The translations under genes were made by a program, and so were the position numbers. Positions 34,094-47,499 of a stretch of 64,000 nt of DNA are shown here, piece after piece (the first letter of the stretch is position 1; every line of letters begins with the position of its first letter). The notes beneath the pieces are model-generated. The model did not search any database. It was not told the origin of the DNA and saw nothing but the letters and a program-made list of their open reading frames with translations. Origin of the DNA: Rhododendron vialii (taxonomy: Eukaryota > Streptophyta > Magnoliopsida > Ericales > Ericaceae); NCBI RefSeq assembly GCF_030253575.1, contig NC_080558.1, positions 8,752,001 through 8,816,000 of the forward strand, written 5' to 3'.

Positions 34094-34715
34094 AAAACCC
34101 TCTCTTTGACCAAACCTAAACCACCTTTTACGAAGGTTTTTGCAAAGTATTTTTTTTTCCCGACGATAGATAGAATGCTAAAGGGCTTTGTTCATGAGTA
34201 TATCATCCATGAGGACTCGAACTTAGGACCCTTTCACTTAATAGAAAGAGTGAGGAACCAATCACACTAGGCGGTGTTCCTTTTGTGAGATGAAAACACT
34301 CGATTTGTGATTCGAAGCGCGTTTGAGCGCAGCCATTTTTTTTGCAATTTTTGTGCACTCAGTGGACTTAATGGACTAGCTGGATCATTCTCTATCTTAA
34401 GACAAAAATTGAGATGGCTCATAACCAAATTGGCTGGGTGGAATGATGGGCATTGTGTTTTCATGAAATATTGAGCAAATAATTCCGCTTCATAAGAATT
34501 GAACTATGGGTCCGATTGATTGTTTGAATTTCGGAGATGGTAAGGTTGCATTTGCAAAGAAGTAATGAAGCACATTCATTGACATTTGATTGTTTAATTT
34601 TGGAGATGGTATCTAGGTACCATTTGCAAACAAGTGATGAAGCGCATTAATTGACATTTGAGTATACAATTGGAAAACTTCTGGTTGATGTAGTATGGAA
34701 AACAGGTGAATTTGC

Positions 34716-35749
34716 TATGAGAAGAAATGGGCTTTTGAGTGGCAGTGCTGATGGTGAAGAAGGGAGCAATATCGGGTCCAACGGAAGGAACTCTGGCAAA
34801 GTGTTTGGTACTACCTTGTCAAGGTAAGATTCACCACTTTGTCCAGAAATGCTTTCATGATATTCTTCCTGTTAAAGATGCGCTAGTCAGGAGACATCTT
34901 GCGAATGATGTGTTGTGCCCTCTGTGCAAGGAGGATAGAGAATCAGTTGTTCATTTGTTTGTTAGATGTCCCATTGCACAAGTGGTGTGGAGGTTGTCCC
35001 CGTTGGGGGTTGAACATGTCAACTGTCTTAAGGGAGGATATTATGTCTTGGTGGGGTAATATGCTGGAAAGATGGTAAAACATGAAAGAGAGAATAAAGA
35101 GGTTTGGGCTGTTGCAGGTTCAATTATATGGAAAATCTGGAAGTGCAGAAACGATTAGGTTTTCAATGGCAAATCGTGCTGCCCGGACATGGCGTGTACG
35201 CAAGCAATTTTAGAAGCAAGTGAATTTCTAGCAGCTAACGAGCCTGTGCGAAGCAAGCCAGGCACATGTGGGTGGTAATCTGCATGGGTGGGAAAAGCCA
35301 GCTTTTGGGTGGGTGAAGCTGAATTTTGATTGGGGGTCTTGGCAGCCATATCAAAGAGAGTGGATTCCATGGGGATTGTGGCTAGGGAGCATGATGGAAG
35401 GTTTAGAGTTAGAGCGGCAAGGGCTGTTCATCTTGGGTATGTGATGAGCCCTCTGGCTCTTGAGGCAATATTGGCGGCAAGGGAGTGCTTGGTTATCACT
35501 AAGGAGATTGGGCACACATTGAAGGTGATTCTTTTCAGGTGGTCAATATGATTAATGACAGTGAGGACTCTTTCTCCTCGGTAAGGGTTCTTATAGCAGA
35601 TGTGAAATGTTGATGCGAGACTTTGTTGATGTGAGAGTGAGTTTTGTTAGGAGGAATGGCAATTCTTTGTTTCGTTTGACATTCTGCTGTATTTTGTTTG
35701 ACATTCTGTTGTCAATAAAATTACTCCTAAACTTTGGCAAAAAAAAAAA
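34716..35749 (+). mobile_element. 5'-truncated LINE with zf-RVT and RNase H remnants (copy 1)
   Basis: The frame near 34800-35035 reads CQGKIHHFVQKCFHDILPVK, then C-P-L-C and H-L-F-V-R-C-P: the zf-RVT zinc-binding region found downstream of reverse transcriptase in plant L1-type LINEs. Further on, G-I-V-A-R-E-H-D-G-R-F and S-P-L-A-L-E-A-I-L-A-A-R resemble the RNase H-like domain. It ends in CAATAAAATTACTCC and an A-run at 35740. Several frameshifts and stops make it non-functional. A second copy at 57028 shows it was duplicated with the receptor gene. Confidence 0.75.
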
Positions 35750-36490
35750 CTGGACCGGAGTATTTTAGTGCATCAAAAAAAAATATGGATGGTTCGAATT
35801 TGTGGCATACTTTGGAGAGAAGCAGATGCAAAATCACACTGAATGACAATTCAGAATATTTTGCTAACAAATGCAACCATGAATGATGTATTTGTTACTA
35901 AGGTACGGAATTTTGGAAGGATTGAGGATCACAAGTCGATGTTTTCAAGATCACAATTCGGCTAAAAACTAGAATCAGGTAAAAACAGATACATCCTTGA
36001 GTGAAATCACCTCCACAGGCTATCATGAATCGATTTCCAAATTGAAACCAATCTTCAAAGTAGAAGCTGAATCCAATCTTCAAAGTACACTAGAAAAATG
36101 CGAGACTGGAATTTGTATATCACCCCTAACCTCTTTCAAACAATCATCGACAATGCATACAGTTTTGCAAGTCACCAAGTCATTGGCTATGATACATGAT
36201 GAAGTCCTAATGGATACACCAACGAGCCAAAGGATACACCAACGAGCTTTGATAAGACGAGACAATAGCGGAGATGCCTAAGGATTTCGGTTGTATTATT
36301 CATATTTGACACCACTAATAGTAGGAAAATAGCCCCAAAGACAACTAAAATAACCACATTTTCCTTTCATCGCGAAGTCTTCAGCTCCTTAATTAACATG
36401 GCTTTTGGTACTTGACACCACTACCCGAAAATCCTGACTCTAACCCTGATTACAAGACCGAAAGAGAGAAAGAGAGAAACATTCAACTAA

Positions 36491-39400
36491 CTAACTAAGC
36501 ATGGGCAGCTCATCAACACCCTCTCTAACAGATTTTACCAACTCTGGACTATCTCTGCCAGCTCCCGCGTTCATCTCAAGCACCTGAGATGCATCATACA
36601 TGGTAGGCCTAGAATGTGGTTCGACGCGCAAGCACCAGACTGCTAGATTCAAAATGGAATCCAATTCGTCTTGTAGCTTCTGACTAGTAGGAGGCGGAAG
36701 ACGAGGATCCAACACATCTGCCAATTGTATGCGTTCATTGTCCACGGATGAGTATAGGTTCGAACTGAGTTCTCCCGGATGCAATCCCATCAAAATCTCT
36801 AGTGTCAAAACACCGAAGCTATACACGTCACATTTCTCTGTCACTGCCATTGTGTACGATAATTCTGGCCATGCCAAGGAAAAAAAAAAAAACACACCAA
36901 GAATGTCTCATGTTAGTTCTCACTCACGAATCAAACTAGCCAAGCAAATAAAGGATGGCCTTTCGAGCACTAAATAAAGTTACCTGGAGCAATGTATCCG
37001 AACGTGCCTGCAACCGCGCTCCAATTTGAAGAATCGGGCTTCAAAAACCTTGCCGTGCCAAAATCTGAGACATGAGCCTCCATTTCCGAGTCCAACAGAA
37101 CATTCTTGCTCGATATGTCCCGATGAATTATGGAAGGCGCGCAGTTGTGATGCAGGTAAGATAAAGCGTGAGCCACCCCTTTAACTACGTTCACTCTCTT
37201 ACTCCAGTCCAACTCCTTGGCATCTTTATCTCTCCTCAAAACATCCGCCAAGCTTCCTCTCTCCATGTACTCACAAACCAAAAAAGTGTGCTTTTCATGG
37301 TAACAGAAGCCATAGAGTTTCACGATGTTCCGGTGCCTTATTTCTGTCAGCGTGGCTACCTCATTCGCAAAACTCTTGATCTCCCCAATCTCTGAGCCTT
37401 CATTCATGAATAGCTTTTTAACTGCTACTACCTGTTGAGGATTTACACAGAATATAAGATAGTTATCAATCGAAATGATAGATAGAGAAAATTTATTTAA
37501 AACTTCCAAAAGTACCTGCCCACTTGGTAAGTTAACTTTGTAGATTCTGGCCGATCCTCCCTGTCCAATGCAGTATGCATCGTCAAAATTGTCTGTAGCG
37601 CGGACGATATCTCCATACACAATTCTTCCACGGAAATTCCGGATCAAAAAGATGTTTTCTCCCTTTACCACATCTTCTTTCTGGCCTTTCCGGTTACTTT
37701 TTCGATGAAGCACGATGGCTCCAACAAGCAGAAGCAAGAGAAACAACGAGCCTAACGAGGCAGAAACTGCAATAATGATCAACCGCGAGTTTCCTTTATT
37801 TTCCTTACCTCCACCCCCAGACACTGAGTTGTTACATGCTGTCAATCCTTGGTTTGGATAACCGCATAGGTTCTTGTTATGAGAAAACGCTTCGGACGGA
37901 GACTTATTGAAAACCTTGGAGTCAGGCAGAGGACCCTCCAGTTCATTGTACGACAAATCGATGGTTGACAAGCTGAGCATTCCACTGAACGAATCCGGTA
38001 TAGAACCGGAGAGAGAGTTGTGGGAGAGGTTTAAAGCTTCTAGGCTAATCAGCTTCCCAAGTTGAGGCGAAATCTCTCCAGTGAGAGAGTTGTTACTAAG
38101 ATCAAGCAGAATTTGTATAGATACAAGATTACCAATCTGATATGGAATGCTCCCATTCAAGTGGTTTGTACTCAAACTTAGAAAGATTAATCTTGAGATG
38201 TCTCCAATTTGATATGGAATAGGTCCGCTTAGCATGTTCATTGAGAGATCAAGAGAAGCCAAATTGGACAGTCCCCCGATTTCTAACGGTATTCGACCAA
38301 AAATGTTGTTGTCACTCAAGTTTAACAATGATAATTTCGACAGTTGTCCAACTTGGGCAGGAATTTCGCCGTAAATCTTGTTGGAGGAAAGGTCCAGCTC
38401 TACTAATTGGTTCAATTGGGAAATTTCCACGGGGATTTCACCTTCTATAGAATTTCCGCCCAAATTCAGCAGTGTCAAGTTACTGCATTCTCCCCATTTG
38501 GGTGAAATTTTCCCTTGTAAATTGTTGTGGCTCAAATCGATGTAAGTGAGATTTGGGTACAATCCAAAATCTTGATCAAGATTTCCGGTCAGTTGGTTAT
38601 ATTCAAGCCGGACTCTGCGCAAGGATGTGCAGTTTTTTAGGCTTACCGGGATTGGACCGGTGAAATTATTGTACCCAGCGCTGAAATTTTGTAGCTTTCG
38701 ACCTCGACACACTTGTGGAGGTAATTGACCACTCAAGTTGTTAGAAAGTACGTGAAAACGTACCAGTGATGAAAGATTTCCGATTTCTTCCGGTACTGAA
38801 CCGGATAAGTAGTTTGAATACAAGCTCAAATCGGTTAACTTGGTCAAGGTGCCGAAACTTTTAGGAATCGGGCCAGTTAATCGGTTTCGGTTAAGATGCA
38901 GGAAAGTCAACTTACTCAAATTACCCAAAGATTGAGGAATTGGGCCAGAAAATCTGCTACCATCTAAAGCCAAGATTGTCAAATCTTCCAAATTACCTAT
39001 CTCTGGCGGGAGGGGACCACTGAGCGAAGTATTTTGGAAGAGTAGCTTTTGGAGGCTAAGCAGGCCGGTTTTAGCCTGACTTGACCCACGGTCAGGAAAT
39101 AACCGCGGGTCAAGCTGCCCTGTTATGGCGTTTCGCCCAAAATCTAGCTCGACAACCTTGGTGAGATTCGCGACAGAGAGAGGGATTGTGCCCGAGAAAG
39201 AGTTGGTGGAGAGATCAAGATACACGAGGTTTGAGAGTAGGCCGATGTTGGTGGGTATGGCACCGGTTAGTTGATTGACTTTGAGGTCGAGACGGAGGAG
39301 AAGAGGGAAATATGAGAAGTTTAAATGATCAAGAGTACCTGGTAATCCCGTGTAGGCAAGGTTCATTCCAGTTACATTTCCTGCAGCGTTGCATGAAATT

Positions 39401-39612
39401 CCTCGCCAGTTGCATGGGCTTGAAGCTGAAGAGTTACCATTTGTTTGGTTGAAAATCCATGAGCTGACAATTGTTTGGTTGCGTAGGCTTTGTTTCCACA
39501 GGAGAAGCGCTTCGACTTCGGGATTTTGTGGTGGTTGAGCGGTGGAGGGAGGTGCGAAAACCACCAGAACGACTGAGAGAGCCAGAGCAAGGTAGTTGAA
39601 AAGGTTTGGCAT
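36491..39612 (-). CDS. LRR receptor-like kinase, MIK2-like (copy 1)
   Basis: Three exons: 39612-37516, 37431-36984 and 36864-36491, joined by GT-AG introns of 84 and 119 bp; 972 aa, full length for this family. Residues 1-26 are a signal peptide ending STAQ. An LRR N-terminal cap follows with paired cysteines (C67, C74), then about twenty 24-residue LRRs with many N-x-S/T sites, a transmembrane helix near 611-636, and a Ser/Thr kinase. Kinase features seen are glycine loop I-G-Q-G-G-S-A near 682, lysine V-A-V-K at 704, H-R-D at 802-804, D-F-G at 822-824 and A-P-E at 847-849, so an active RD kinase is expected. The nearest family I know is MDIS1-interacting receptor-like kinase 2-like, plasma-membrane receptors for secreted peptides. 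The frame also stays open through intron 1, but the spliced form aligns with copy 2. Confidence 0.92.
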
Positions 39613-42106
39613 TTGTGAAAAGGTCTGTTTTGGTGGTTTGATTTTCTGGGTGCACTTTATTTATTTCCCCTTTCAAATGGAAGGAAAGGGACATAAGGAG
39701 GGACAAAAATTAGACTTCTTGAGTTTTACCATGTTACTCAACAAAGATTCAGAGATTGTCCATAGCCTGAACCCCAAACCCAAACTCTGACCTCCACTGA
39801 GAAAAAATGAGACAACCAACTGAGCTAGCTTGGTTTCTTAATTGGTAATTGACTTGTCTAGCATATATATCTAGTTTGTGATATTTGAACATATTTCAGG
39901 TTGTCCCACGTCCACATACATTTAACAAAAGTACATGAGATAACTTTAAAAATACAACTCAAAGATAACTATATTCGAAGTCGTTCAATTATGTTTTGTG
40001 TTTTAAAATCGTGTTCTTATGATCTATACATCTACTCTCCGTTTCTTGTATGTGATTAACTTATAAATATACTACATCTAATTTGTGGGTGGATTGATGT
40101 GGCTGTTCTAGGGTCATTATTCATATTTTTCCGGTAAAGGTGTCTAGGATTTTATCTTGACTAGTCTCCACACACATATCAAATCCATGATACATTTATC
40201 AAATAGTTGTCAGTCTAGTCCTCGGATTATAAAAGAATTATTTATATTTTTATCCTCCAAACTATCTCTCTTCTTTTTTACTTCGTCCTCGTACTACCAA
40301 AACAACTCATTTCGTCCTTAAACTATCCAAATTCCACCCATTCAATCCGATTAGTTTAATAACGAAGTAGAAAAATGAGTAATAATTTGAACAATAAAAA
40401 CAAACTATTCTAAAAAAACTATTATAAAACCATCTCTACTTAATCATTGCTTAAACTGATAGAATTACTTTCCCTTGGTCAGAGAAAAAGTAGTTATTAA
40501 TCACTTTCCCTCTTTGACCAATGAAGCTGCCATGCATAGACCATATGCATCACGTATCTCTATTTTAAAAATCTCCTCTAGAAGCCTTTATTGATGACAC
40601 CGACGACTTGGACTTCGAAATTATACCAAGCTCTAGACTAAAATTAAGCAGATTGGTTTCTTAAGATCCAAGTAAGCGTAGAAGGACTTGTATGAAAAAA
40701 AAAAAAAAGACTTTTCAACTATCGCTTTCTTTCTTGGTTGCACACAGTAGGTTGTAATATTCTCTTATCAATAAAATTCTTAGTCTTTCATGAAAAATGA
40801 AAAAAAAAATGGAATAAATTTAAGATTTCAATGGAAGTGCTTCGAGGAAGTAAAAATAGGAATTGGAGTCTCTTGTCTCTCTTCAATTTCTCAAAGGGAC
40901 GGGATGGTCCAGGTCCATTCCGTCTATTTGTGGCCCTTCTCGGATTCAATTTAATAATCAGGACCATTCATGTTTAGGACCTTGTCCAGTACTTATGGCA
41001 CGCCAAAAATTATATTTGATTGGAATCATTGGATATCGTAACATTTCAAAAAGTCTTTTAACTTGAAGAAAATTATTGCAATATTAGCTAGATCGGAAAC
41101 TTGTTTTTCTTTAAAAAGACATCTTCCAAAAGCACATTAAACAATACCCGGTCAACATTATTTTCAGGGTGGTTAATTTTGTCAACTAAATTTAAGAAAT
41201 GAACAACGATATGCAATCAATCATCGAAGTGACCTCGGGAAAGATCCACAATAGGTTCGGCTGCTTGGGCAGAACCATTCAGAGGTTTTGTTCAGTTGTC
41301 GGGAATACTGTGTGGGAAATAAATTCCCAAGAAAGTTAAGTGGGGTTTGGTAAAGTAAAAATAATATTATTTATTTTGTTGTATGTGTTTTTTTTTACAA
41401 GAAATCTTTCAGGAAAACTAAAGTTTATTCATTTTGGCAAGACCTATTTTGCAGAAAAGTGTGAAAGTTAAAGATGTGGATCCTATAACTTTCTTGATAA
41501 TTGAACAAATAAAAAATACGGAAAAGCTATTTTTTTTTCCTTCCATTCCATGCAACTGAGCGTGGTATTTTAGAGACAGAGAGTATCAAGTCCTATAAAA
41601 TATCCGTTCGATAAACAAATGGAAACATAGCCGTTTAGCCTTTTGAAATGCCCAGAATGAGTTGCATGAAAAAGACTTTGCTTTACAGGACTTAGTTTTT
41701 GATGGTCGTAACCGCGTTATATATAATCTCACTTGTCCAAAATGACTTCCATTTTTGGTCCTTTATATATATTTTTTATGACGGGACATTCGGATTAACT
41801 TGTGCACAACTTGACTATTTCGGACCCTAAAATTAACGGCTGGGCAATCTTCCAATGGCCCCAATATTTTGAACTTGCGATCTCTTGGGGCAAGTCTTTT
41901 CTTTACTTTTTTATGTTCACTTAGTCAAATCCGATTTTGTTCCGGTTATTGTTCCCTTTTCTGGTCCTTTAACGAATTTACTATTTTCATTGTCCAAGAA
42001 AAACAAATACTTCATATTTTATCCTGACATTAATCTAGAGAATTTTCAACCATGAACCCTTGCCTTGGTGTGGCTATTATTCAAAGTCCATCTACCTACC
42101 CATAAC

Positions 42107-42451
42107 TAGGCATATCAATGAATCGGATTCAATCCGAATTCGATAATGTCAATCCGGTAATTCAAATCCGGTAATCCAAATACGGATCGGATTAAATCCG
42201 TTATCAATCCGATCTGAACTTTGTTTTTTTTTAATTTTTTTTACAAAAAAAAACTGTAAATTTTTTATTTTGAAAAATATATATGTTTAAGAAGTTGTAT
42301 TTTTATTTTAAATCTTTTTTGGAAAATAATTTTTTTTTGCTACAATTTTTTAAGTAAAAAAGTTTTCGGATTCGGATTACCACTATCAAATTCGAGTCTT
42401 ATTGGATTTGGATTTATCGGATTCGGATCGAATCCGGTCCATTGACGCCTA
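42107..42451. mobile_element. Small hAT-type element, 345 bp
   Basis: Ends are TAGGCATATCAATG and CATTGACGCCTA, with an imperfect 8-bp TSD (CCCATAAC and CCTATGAC). The interior is made of AATCCG/CGGATT repeats. Paralogous flanks at 13030, 15010 and 51240 are uninterrupted. Confidence 0.65.
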
Positions 42452-42599
42452 CCTATGACATAGCGCGATTATGCCCTTTAAAAAATATATTTTAAGACAC
42501 AAATATCCAAACTATTGAGGCAAGATTACTTGTCAAAAATGGACAGAAACATAGGAGTTTGGTCAAAGGTATTCCTATAACATAGGAGTTCTCATTATG

Positions 42600-43017
42600 G
42601 GGACGTATCTCAACCAATTCAGTTGGGACCAGTTTGGTCCAGTTAAAACTGATTGTGGCCTTCCCCGAGCTCACAAAAATAATCGGAACCGTTCATTTTT
42701 TAGAGCACGTTGAAAACATTGACCACACTGAAAATCACGTTGATCAGATATAGTTTGACATGATTTAGAAATGCATGCATTAATTTTGTAAGAATAAAAG
42801 TGTGCAACACCAGATTGCAACCCTTTGACACAATTATTTGAAGATTAATGCATTTCGAAAACATAAAAAACGATTTCCGATCAATGTAATTTTTGGTGTG
42901 GTCAACATTCTAGACGAGCTCTAAAAAATGAACGGTTCCGATCATTGTTGGGCCCACAATCAATCTTAACTGGACCAAACTAGTCTCAACCCAAATTGGT
43001 TGGGATACAACCCCTCG
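42600..43017. mobile_element. Mutator-type foldback MITE, 418 bp
   Basis: TSD CATTATG (42593-42599, 43018-43024). Inverted arms share TTTGGTCCAGTTAA and AACCGTTCATTTTTTAGAGC. The empty paralogous sites are near 15170 and 51310. Confidence 0.72.
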
Positions 43018-44545
43018 CATTATGACCTGACTTCATTTTCACTATCAGGATTCAAATTTGTTATATACATGCAAATCAGTAAGAATAAATTACTCCAACT
43101 CTTAGTGACAAGCAGGGGCGGATGTAGAACTTTATGTCACTGGAGTCAAGTCTTATATCAGAATTGTTATGGGCACCAACGATGAATATACTGGCACGCG
43201 AGTCTCACAACGGATTCCGTACGGATAATCCGAGCCGAATATGAATGAAAAATTAGAAGATTGAATTGAGCACCTACATATATTCAACTACGCTAATTTT
43301 TCAAGGGCCCACTCCGTTTTTTTTTTTTTTTTTGAAATTATTGAACAGCTCGGATTATCTATGCGGGATCTGAAGTGGAACCTGCATGCCACTGTACACT
43401 ATCGATGTCTTTAGATTTCGGTCTTATATGTAGGAATTTGTTTCATGAGTTCTCAGAGTCGGCTTATAGCCAAGGCGAGGGAAGCGAGCGCTTCGGGCCT
43501 CCGAAAAAAATTAAAAACGAGGGCTCCCAAATTTTTAGAATTCCTATATATATATATGGTCCACAAAAAATTGCACTAGACTTCTTTACACAAAATAGGC
43601 CCAATTAAAATTTAGGAGCCACAAAATAGGCCCAATTGAGATTTAGGAGCCATAAAATAAGCCCAAATTGTGGAATTATTCATTAGAAACACTAATGCAG
43701 TAAAAAAAAAAAAAAAAGAAAATAACTTAAGGGTTGGTAGGAACTAGCAAGGAAGATATAGCCAATCAAAAAAGATCAAAAAAGAAAAAGAAGATATAGC
43801 CGATCATAAGGAGCAAGTACGGCAGGAACTAGAAACGCTTCATGCTTGAGGAGTCGAAGGGGAGGGAAGACAACAACCAACGACTGTGGACGGAAAATAC
43901 TTGCACAAGGAATTCCTTGAGGCCTCTCTTTTACTATCTCCAACTCTCCACCTCTACCAAGTAAGTTTTTTATTATCTTAACCAGTTGACCTAATTGGTA
44001 AAATTTGTAGATCACTTTTATATGAAAAATATAGGGTAGCCTCATTCAAGAGGTTTGCTTCCGACCTTCAAAACTTATGAGCCGGCCCTGGAGCTCTAAT
44101 GGCATGACTATTAATTTCCTTTACTTATACTTTAAAATAGGGTGGTGATGGTGGTGATAATGTCAAAATTATTTTTGTTTGTGCCAAAACTCCAGTACAT
44201 TAAAGTCTTGTATACTACACATGGTGCAAGGTTTTTGTGCACTAGAGTTTTGGCCCCAACAAAAACAGTTTTAACATTATCATTTCCTTTAAAATACTTG
44301 CAATATGGAGTAATTTCTATATTTAATTTATCGTTCTAAATTATTAATTGTGAAATTTGTTAAGGGTGTCATTCGAAAAAATTCACTCCGGGCTCTCGAA
44401 AAGCTTGTAAAACTTGGAGAAAAATATATCTCTATGATACAAAATCTACTTTGACTTCGGTTTTGCCCTTGATTAATTCAGGTTTAGAGTTTCCAAATTG
44501 GAGTCCATGTATCATGTTTCTTCTTTTTTGTTTTGCTTTCTTAAA

Positions 44546-44550
<5 letters not shown>

Positions 44551-44596
<46 letters not shown>

Positions 44597-44644
44597 TGGG
44601 AGTGGGTATATGTACTTGAACGTGGATCCAATCAAATCACAAGT

Positions 44645-44678
<34 letters not shown>
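44551..44678. repeat. Twin (GA)n microsatellites
   Basis: GA runs at 44551-44593 and 44649-44678. Apparent frames on both strands only translate the repeat (R-E-R-E or S-L-S-L). Confidence 0.9.
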
Positions 44679-44683
<5 letters not shown>

Positions 44684-45110
44684 CAGATGTAAGAATTTTT
44701 TGAGGTCAAGGATTGTAATATTGTTGAGATACTTGAACAAAGTATAACATCTCTTGGGCCAAATTTACCAATATAGCTCAAAACTTTATAGATTTTCTGG
44801 GGTAATTTTCAACTCAGTGGGTCACCTATCTCCACTTGCCATTACTTGCGTCCACCCCTGGTGACAAGAATAAACTTTTACCTGCTAGAGTCCTTTTTTT
44901 TTTTTTAACAAATTTGAACCATTAAAAATACTTTTCAGTCCAACATCAAATTGCAAAGAAGCCATATCCTTCTCATTAATGCTTCACCAAGTTAAGAAAA
45001 GCAAAAATCATACGAGATTTAAATACTTCGATTTAGTTATTTTGTATTTGCGATGTGTAAGACCACCTCCAACAAAGACCACCATCCAGGAACAAGGGAT
45101 ATATAGCTTA

Positions 45111-45471
45111 GAGCATCTCTAACTTTGACTTCAAACTGGGGATGTCAATTTTTTTTGAAGGCTGATGTGGCATTTTGGCATCTCTAATTTGACATCAGAA
45201 CCTACTCTCCAACCCTTATGTCAAATCCTATTTATTTGACATCAAATTATCCCTTTCCAACCCTTATGTCAAAATACAAATAGTCATTTTTTGAAATTTG
45301 GCAAGCAAGGTGTAGGTAGTTAAAGTTAGCATGCTTTCTTCCCTTTCATCCATGTCAAAAGCCGCGTAGGATTTGGCCCAAAAAAGGCATCTGGGTTGGT
45401 TTGTCAATTAGTGTCAAATATTACCGTTACAAGCTCCACATCAAATTTGACATCTCCTATTGGAGATGCTC
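45111..45471. mobile_element. Tourist/Harbinger-type MITE
   Basis: 361 bp with ends GAGCATCTCTAAC and TTGGAGATGCTC and a TTA TSD (45108-45110, 45472-45474). The paralogous flank at 51660-51690 has no insertion. Confidence 0.8.
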
Positions 45472-45971
45472 TTACATCCAAGTTCACATCTATTCTTACG
45501 TCCTTTCTCACATTTGAAGGTGGTGCCCACAAAACTATCGAGATGGTCCTGCCATGACTTGTAAGAGATGACGTAAGAATGGATGTAAATTAAATTCTTC
45601 TCGTGGCCGAAGAAGAATTTTCTTTAACCTGTTTTTCTTTATCAGCGAATTTTCTTTAACATTAGTTCAGCTCTTATTATACCATTTGACCACTTCCACC
45701 ATGACCCTTGCCTCAGAAAGATTCGGGGACGGTGGTGGGCCGAAGGTACTGTGCACAATGGTGGGACGAAGGTACTATGCACGGTGCTGTGTTTAATTTC
45801 AACCGTTCAAAAGTGTTTTGAATAGTCTAGATTTTAAAATTTCTTTCCCGAAGCATTTTTTTTAAATTCAGGCCAATAATTGTCGAGACAGACGGCCTGA
45901 ATGTGGCACAACACTGTGCATCACGGAAGGGCCAGCACCACCCGCGTCCAGGACGACTTTTGGTAGTCTTT

Positions 45972-46020
45972 GAAGTCTTCTTGTGGCCCAAGTTTCCTTA
46001 GTATTATTTGGGCTATAAAA
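45972..46020 (+). promoter_or_regulatory. Promoter of peptide copy 5
   Basis: It carries the TTCTTGTGGCCCA block shared with copy 4, and TATAAAA at 46014-46020, 42 bp before the ATG. The AAAAGTCCAAG box is not recognisable here. A foldback repeat (about 45735-45935) lies just upstream. Confidence 0.5.
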
Positions 46021-46061
46021 AGAGATGAGCCCTATATTCCCTGTATTACGCTTGAAGGAAA

Positions 46062-47499
46062 ATGGCTTTAAAAATGCTTTCTGTCGTTTGGAAAGTCCTT
46101 TTGTTTTGTACCCTTCTCTTGGCTTTTCAGGTGGCTGCTAGGGAACTGCTCCAAACTTCCCCTGTCCCTGGTGAGTTTTCCCTTCTTATCTGTTTGTTTA
46201 CTTGATCCGAAAATAACAGAAAATGGTAATATACCAATGCCATCTATATTTGAGTAGTGTATACGATATGCACCCTTCAATTATGGATAGGATTTTATGA
46301 TACTTTGATGCGAACTCGTAACTTATTCTTGAATTCGCAACTTTGATTACAAATATATAATATTCACGTAAAATTGAAAATTCGAGAAAATAACCTTGAC
46401 TTTATAAATTTTTACAGACGTGTATGTATTTTTTTACATAGGCTAATTATATATGAATTTAAAGCGATTAATTTGAAAATTGCATACCATACACCTTCGA
46501 ATAAGGGATCTGTATTGTAGCAATTTCAAGAACAATTCTCGGTAATTTCAGCCACAATGGTGATATTTTTGTCCCATTTGGATCGAATATGACATTTTTC
46601 GATACTTTTTACATACTCTCTCCATCCAGATTTAATAGTTTTTTTTTAAAATTCGTGTCATTTTTCAATCAATTATATCTTCCAATTTATAATGTTTACA
46701 TAATTTTGAAAATATTGTACTATAGAACTAATAGAGATCTATCAAACAAGATCGATATTCGATATAAAATTCATTATAGATTCAAAGATATAACCCATTT
46801 TTTAGCCGGTTAAAATAGAATTAGGAATAATTAAATCCGGACAGAGGGAGTACTTATTCGGTTTATCTCGTCCAAAAAGAAACCAGAATAATAACCGAAA
46901 CATGGACCATATTTTGAAGATAAAACAAAAATCGTCGCTGACTGCCCAATGGCCCCGATTGGATGCATGCATAGGGAGGGGGATTATTTATGCGCCCGGA
47001 TAAGGGACCATTCGTAATGTATGCCTTGGTTTGGCAGCCCAAAAGGATATACCCGGACTATTTATGGTTGGGACTATTTAATCTGATTGAAGGTGAAAAA
47101 ATTATTGACAGCTCTCGAGTTGTCCACATTTAGTCCACGCAGATGAGGCACTCCTCATACCCCCTCCCCCACCTTATCTTTTCATTTCAACAACAAAACA
47201 ACCCTATGAAGATAAGAAAACGAAGCACAAACAATGTCAAAATTTGATTAGTCTTTTTTTCTTCTTTCTTTCGTGACTTTTTTTTTTTTATCAGCTTCTT
47301 TATTGACTTTTTAAATGGGGTAGTTTCTGAAAAATAATTTTACGGTTCAATAGAAAAGATTATTATTATTATTATTATTTTGATTTGCTAAAGAAATGCC
47401 ATTATTGACATGCCTCAATTGTCTTGTTCAACAGAGACAGCACCCTCACCCACGAAGAAATTGGGCAAACGCGATGACCCGTGGCCCGTGGAGCCATAA
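46062..47499 (+). CDS. Small secreted peptide precursor, copy 5 (two exons)
   Basis: Exons are 46062-46170 and 47435-47499, phase-1 intron with donor GTGAGT and acceptor TTCAACAG; 57 aa. The signal peptide starts MALKMLSVVWKV, closest to copy 4, and ends FQVAAREL. Exon 2 reads ETAPSPTKKLGKRDDPWPVEP: a proline-rich spacer, then K-K-L-G-K-R, then the D-D-P-W core. The K-R pair again sits just before the core, as in copy 4. The intron contains an intact Stowaway MITE (46616-46850). This copy is about 26 kb from the other four and carries the same flanking sequences, so it moved as part of a larger duplicated block. Confidence 0.65.
46616..46850. mobile_element. Stowaway MITE in the intron of peptide copy 5
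   Basis: 235 bp, ends CTCTCTCCATCCAGATTT and AATCCGGACAGAGGGAG, flanked by TA on both sides (46614-46615, 46851-46852). Confidence 0.82.

Larger units (their letters stand above)
34716..40690. repeat. Segmental duplication, left copy
   Basis: It pairs with 57028-62975: LINE fragment, spacer, receptor kinase and 1 kb of 5' flank in the same order and orientation. The right end is marked by the shared stretch ACGTATCT...CTCTAGAAGCCTTTATTGAT at 40550-40595 (and 62815-62860). The 5' flank at 39700-40690 is otherwise gene-free. Confidence 0.8.
40800..45970. repeat. 5' flank block of peptide copy 5
   Basis: Left part (40820-42520) is paralogous to 11490-13100 and 3150-3370. The rest carries a hAT element, a foldback MITE, GA repeats and a Tourist MITE. 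43080-44400 holds AT-rich sequence with no recognisable gene. Confidence 0.6.

Noticed and set aside
36970-39612. A single 880-codon receptor frame running through intron 1
   Set aside because: The added residues are low-complexity intron translation, canonical GT-AG sites flank them, and splicing restores the kinase V-A-V-K motif next to the glycine loop.
44432-44747. Overlapping ~100-codon frames on both strands
   Set aside because: Both are translations of (GA)n microsatellites.
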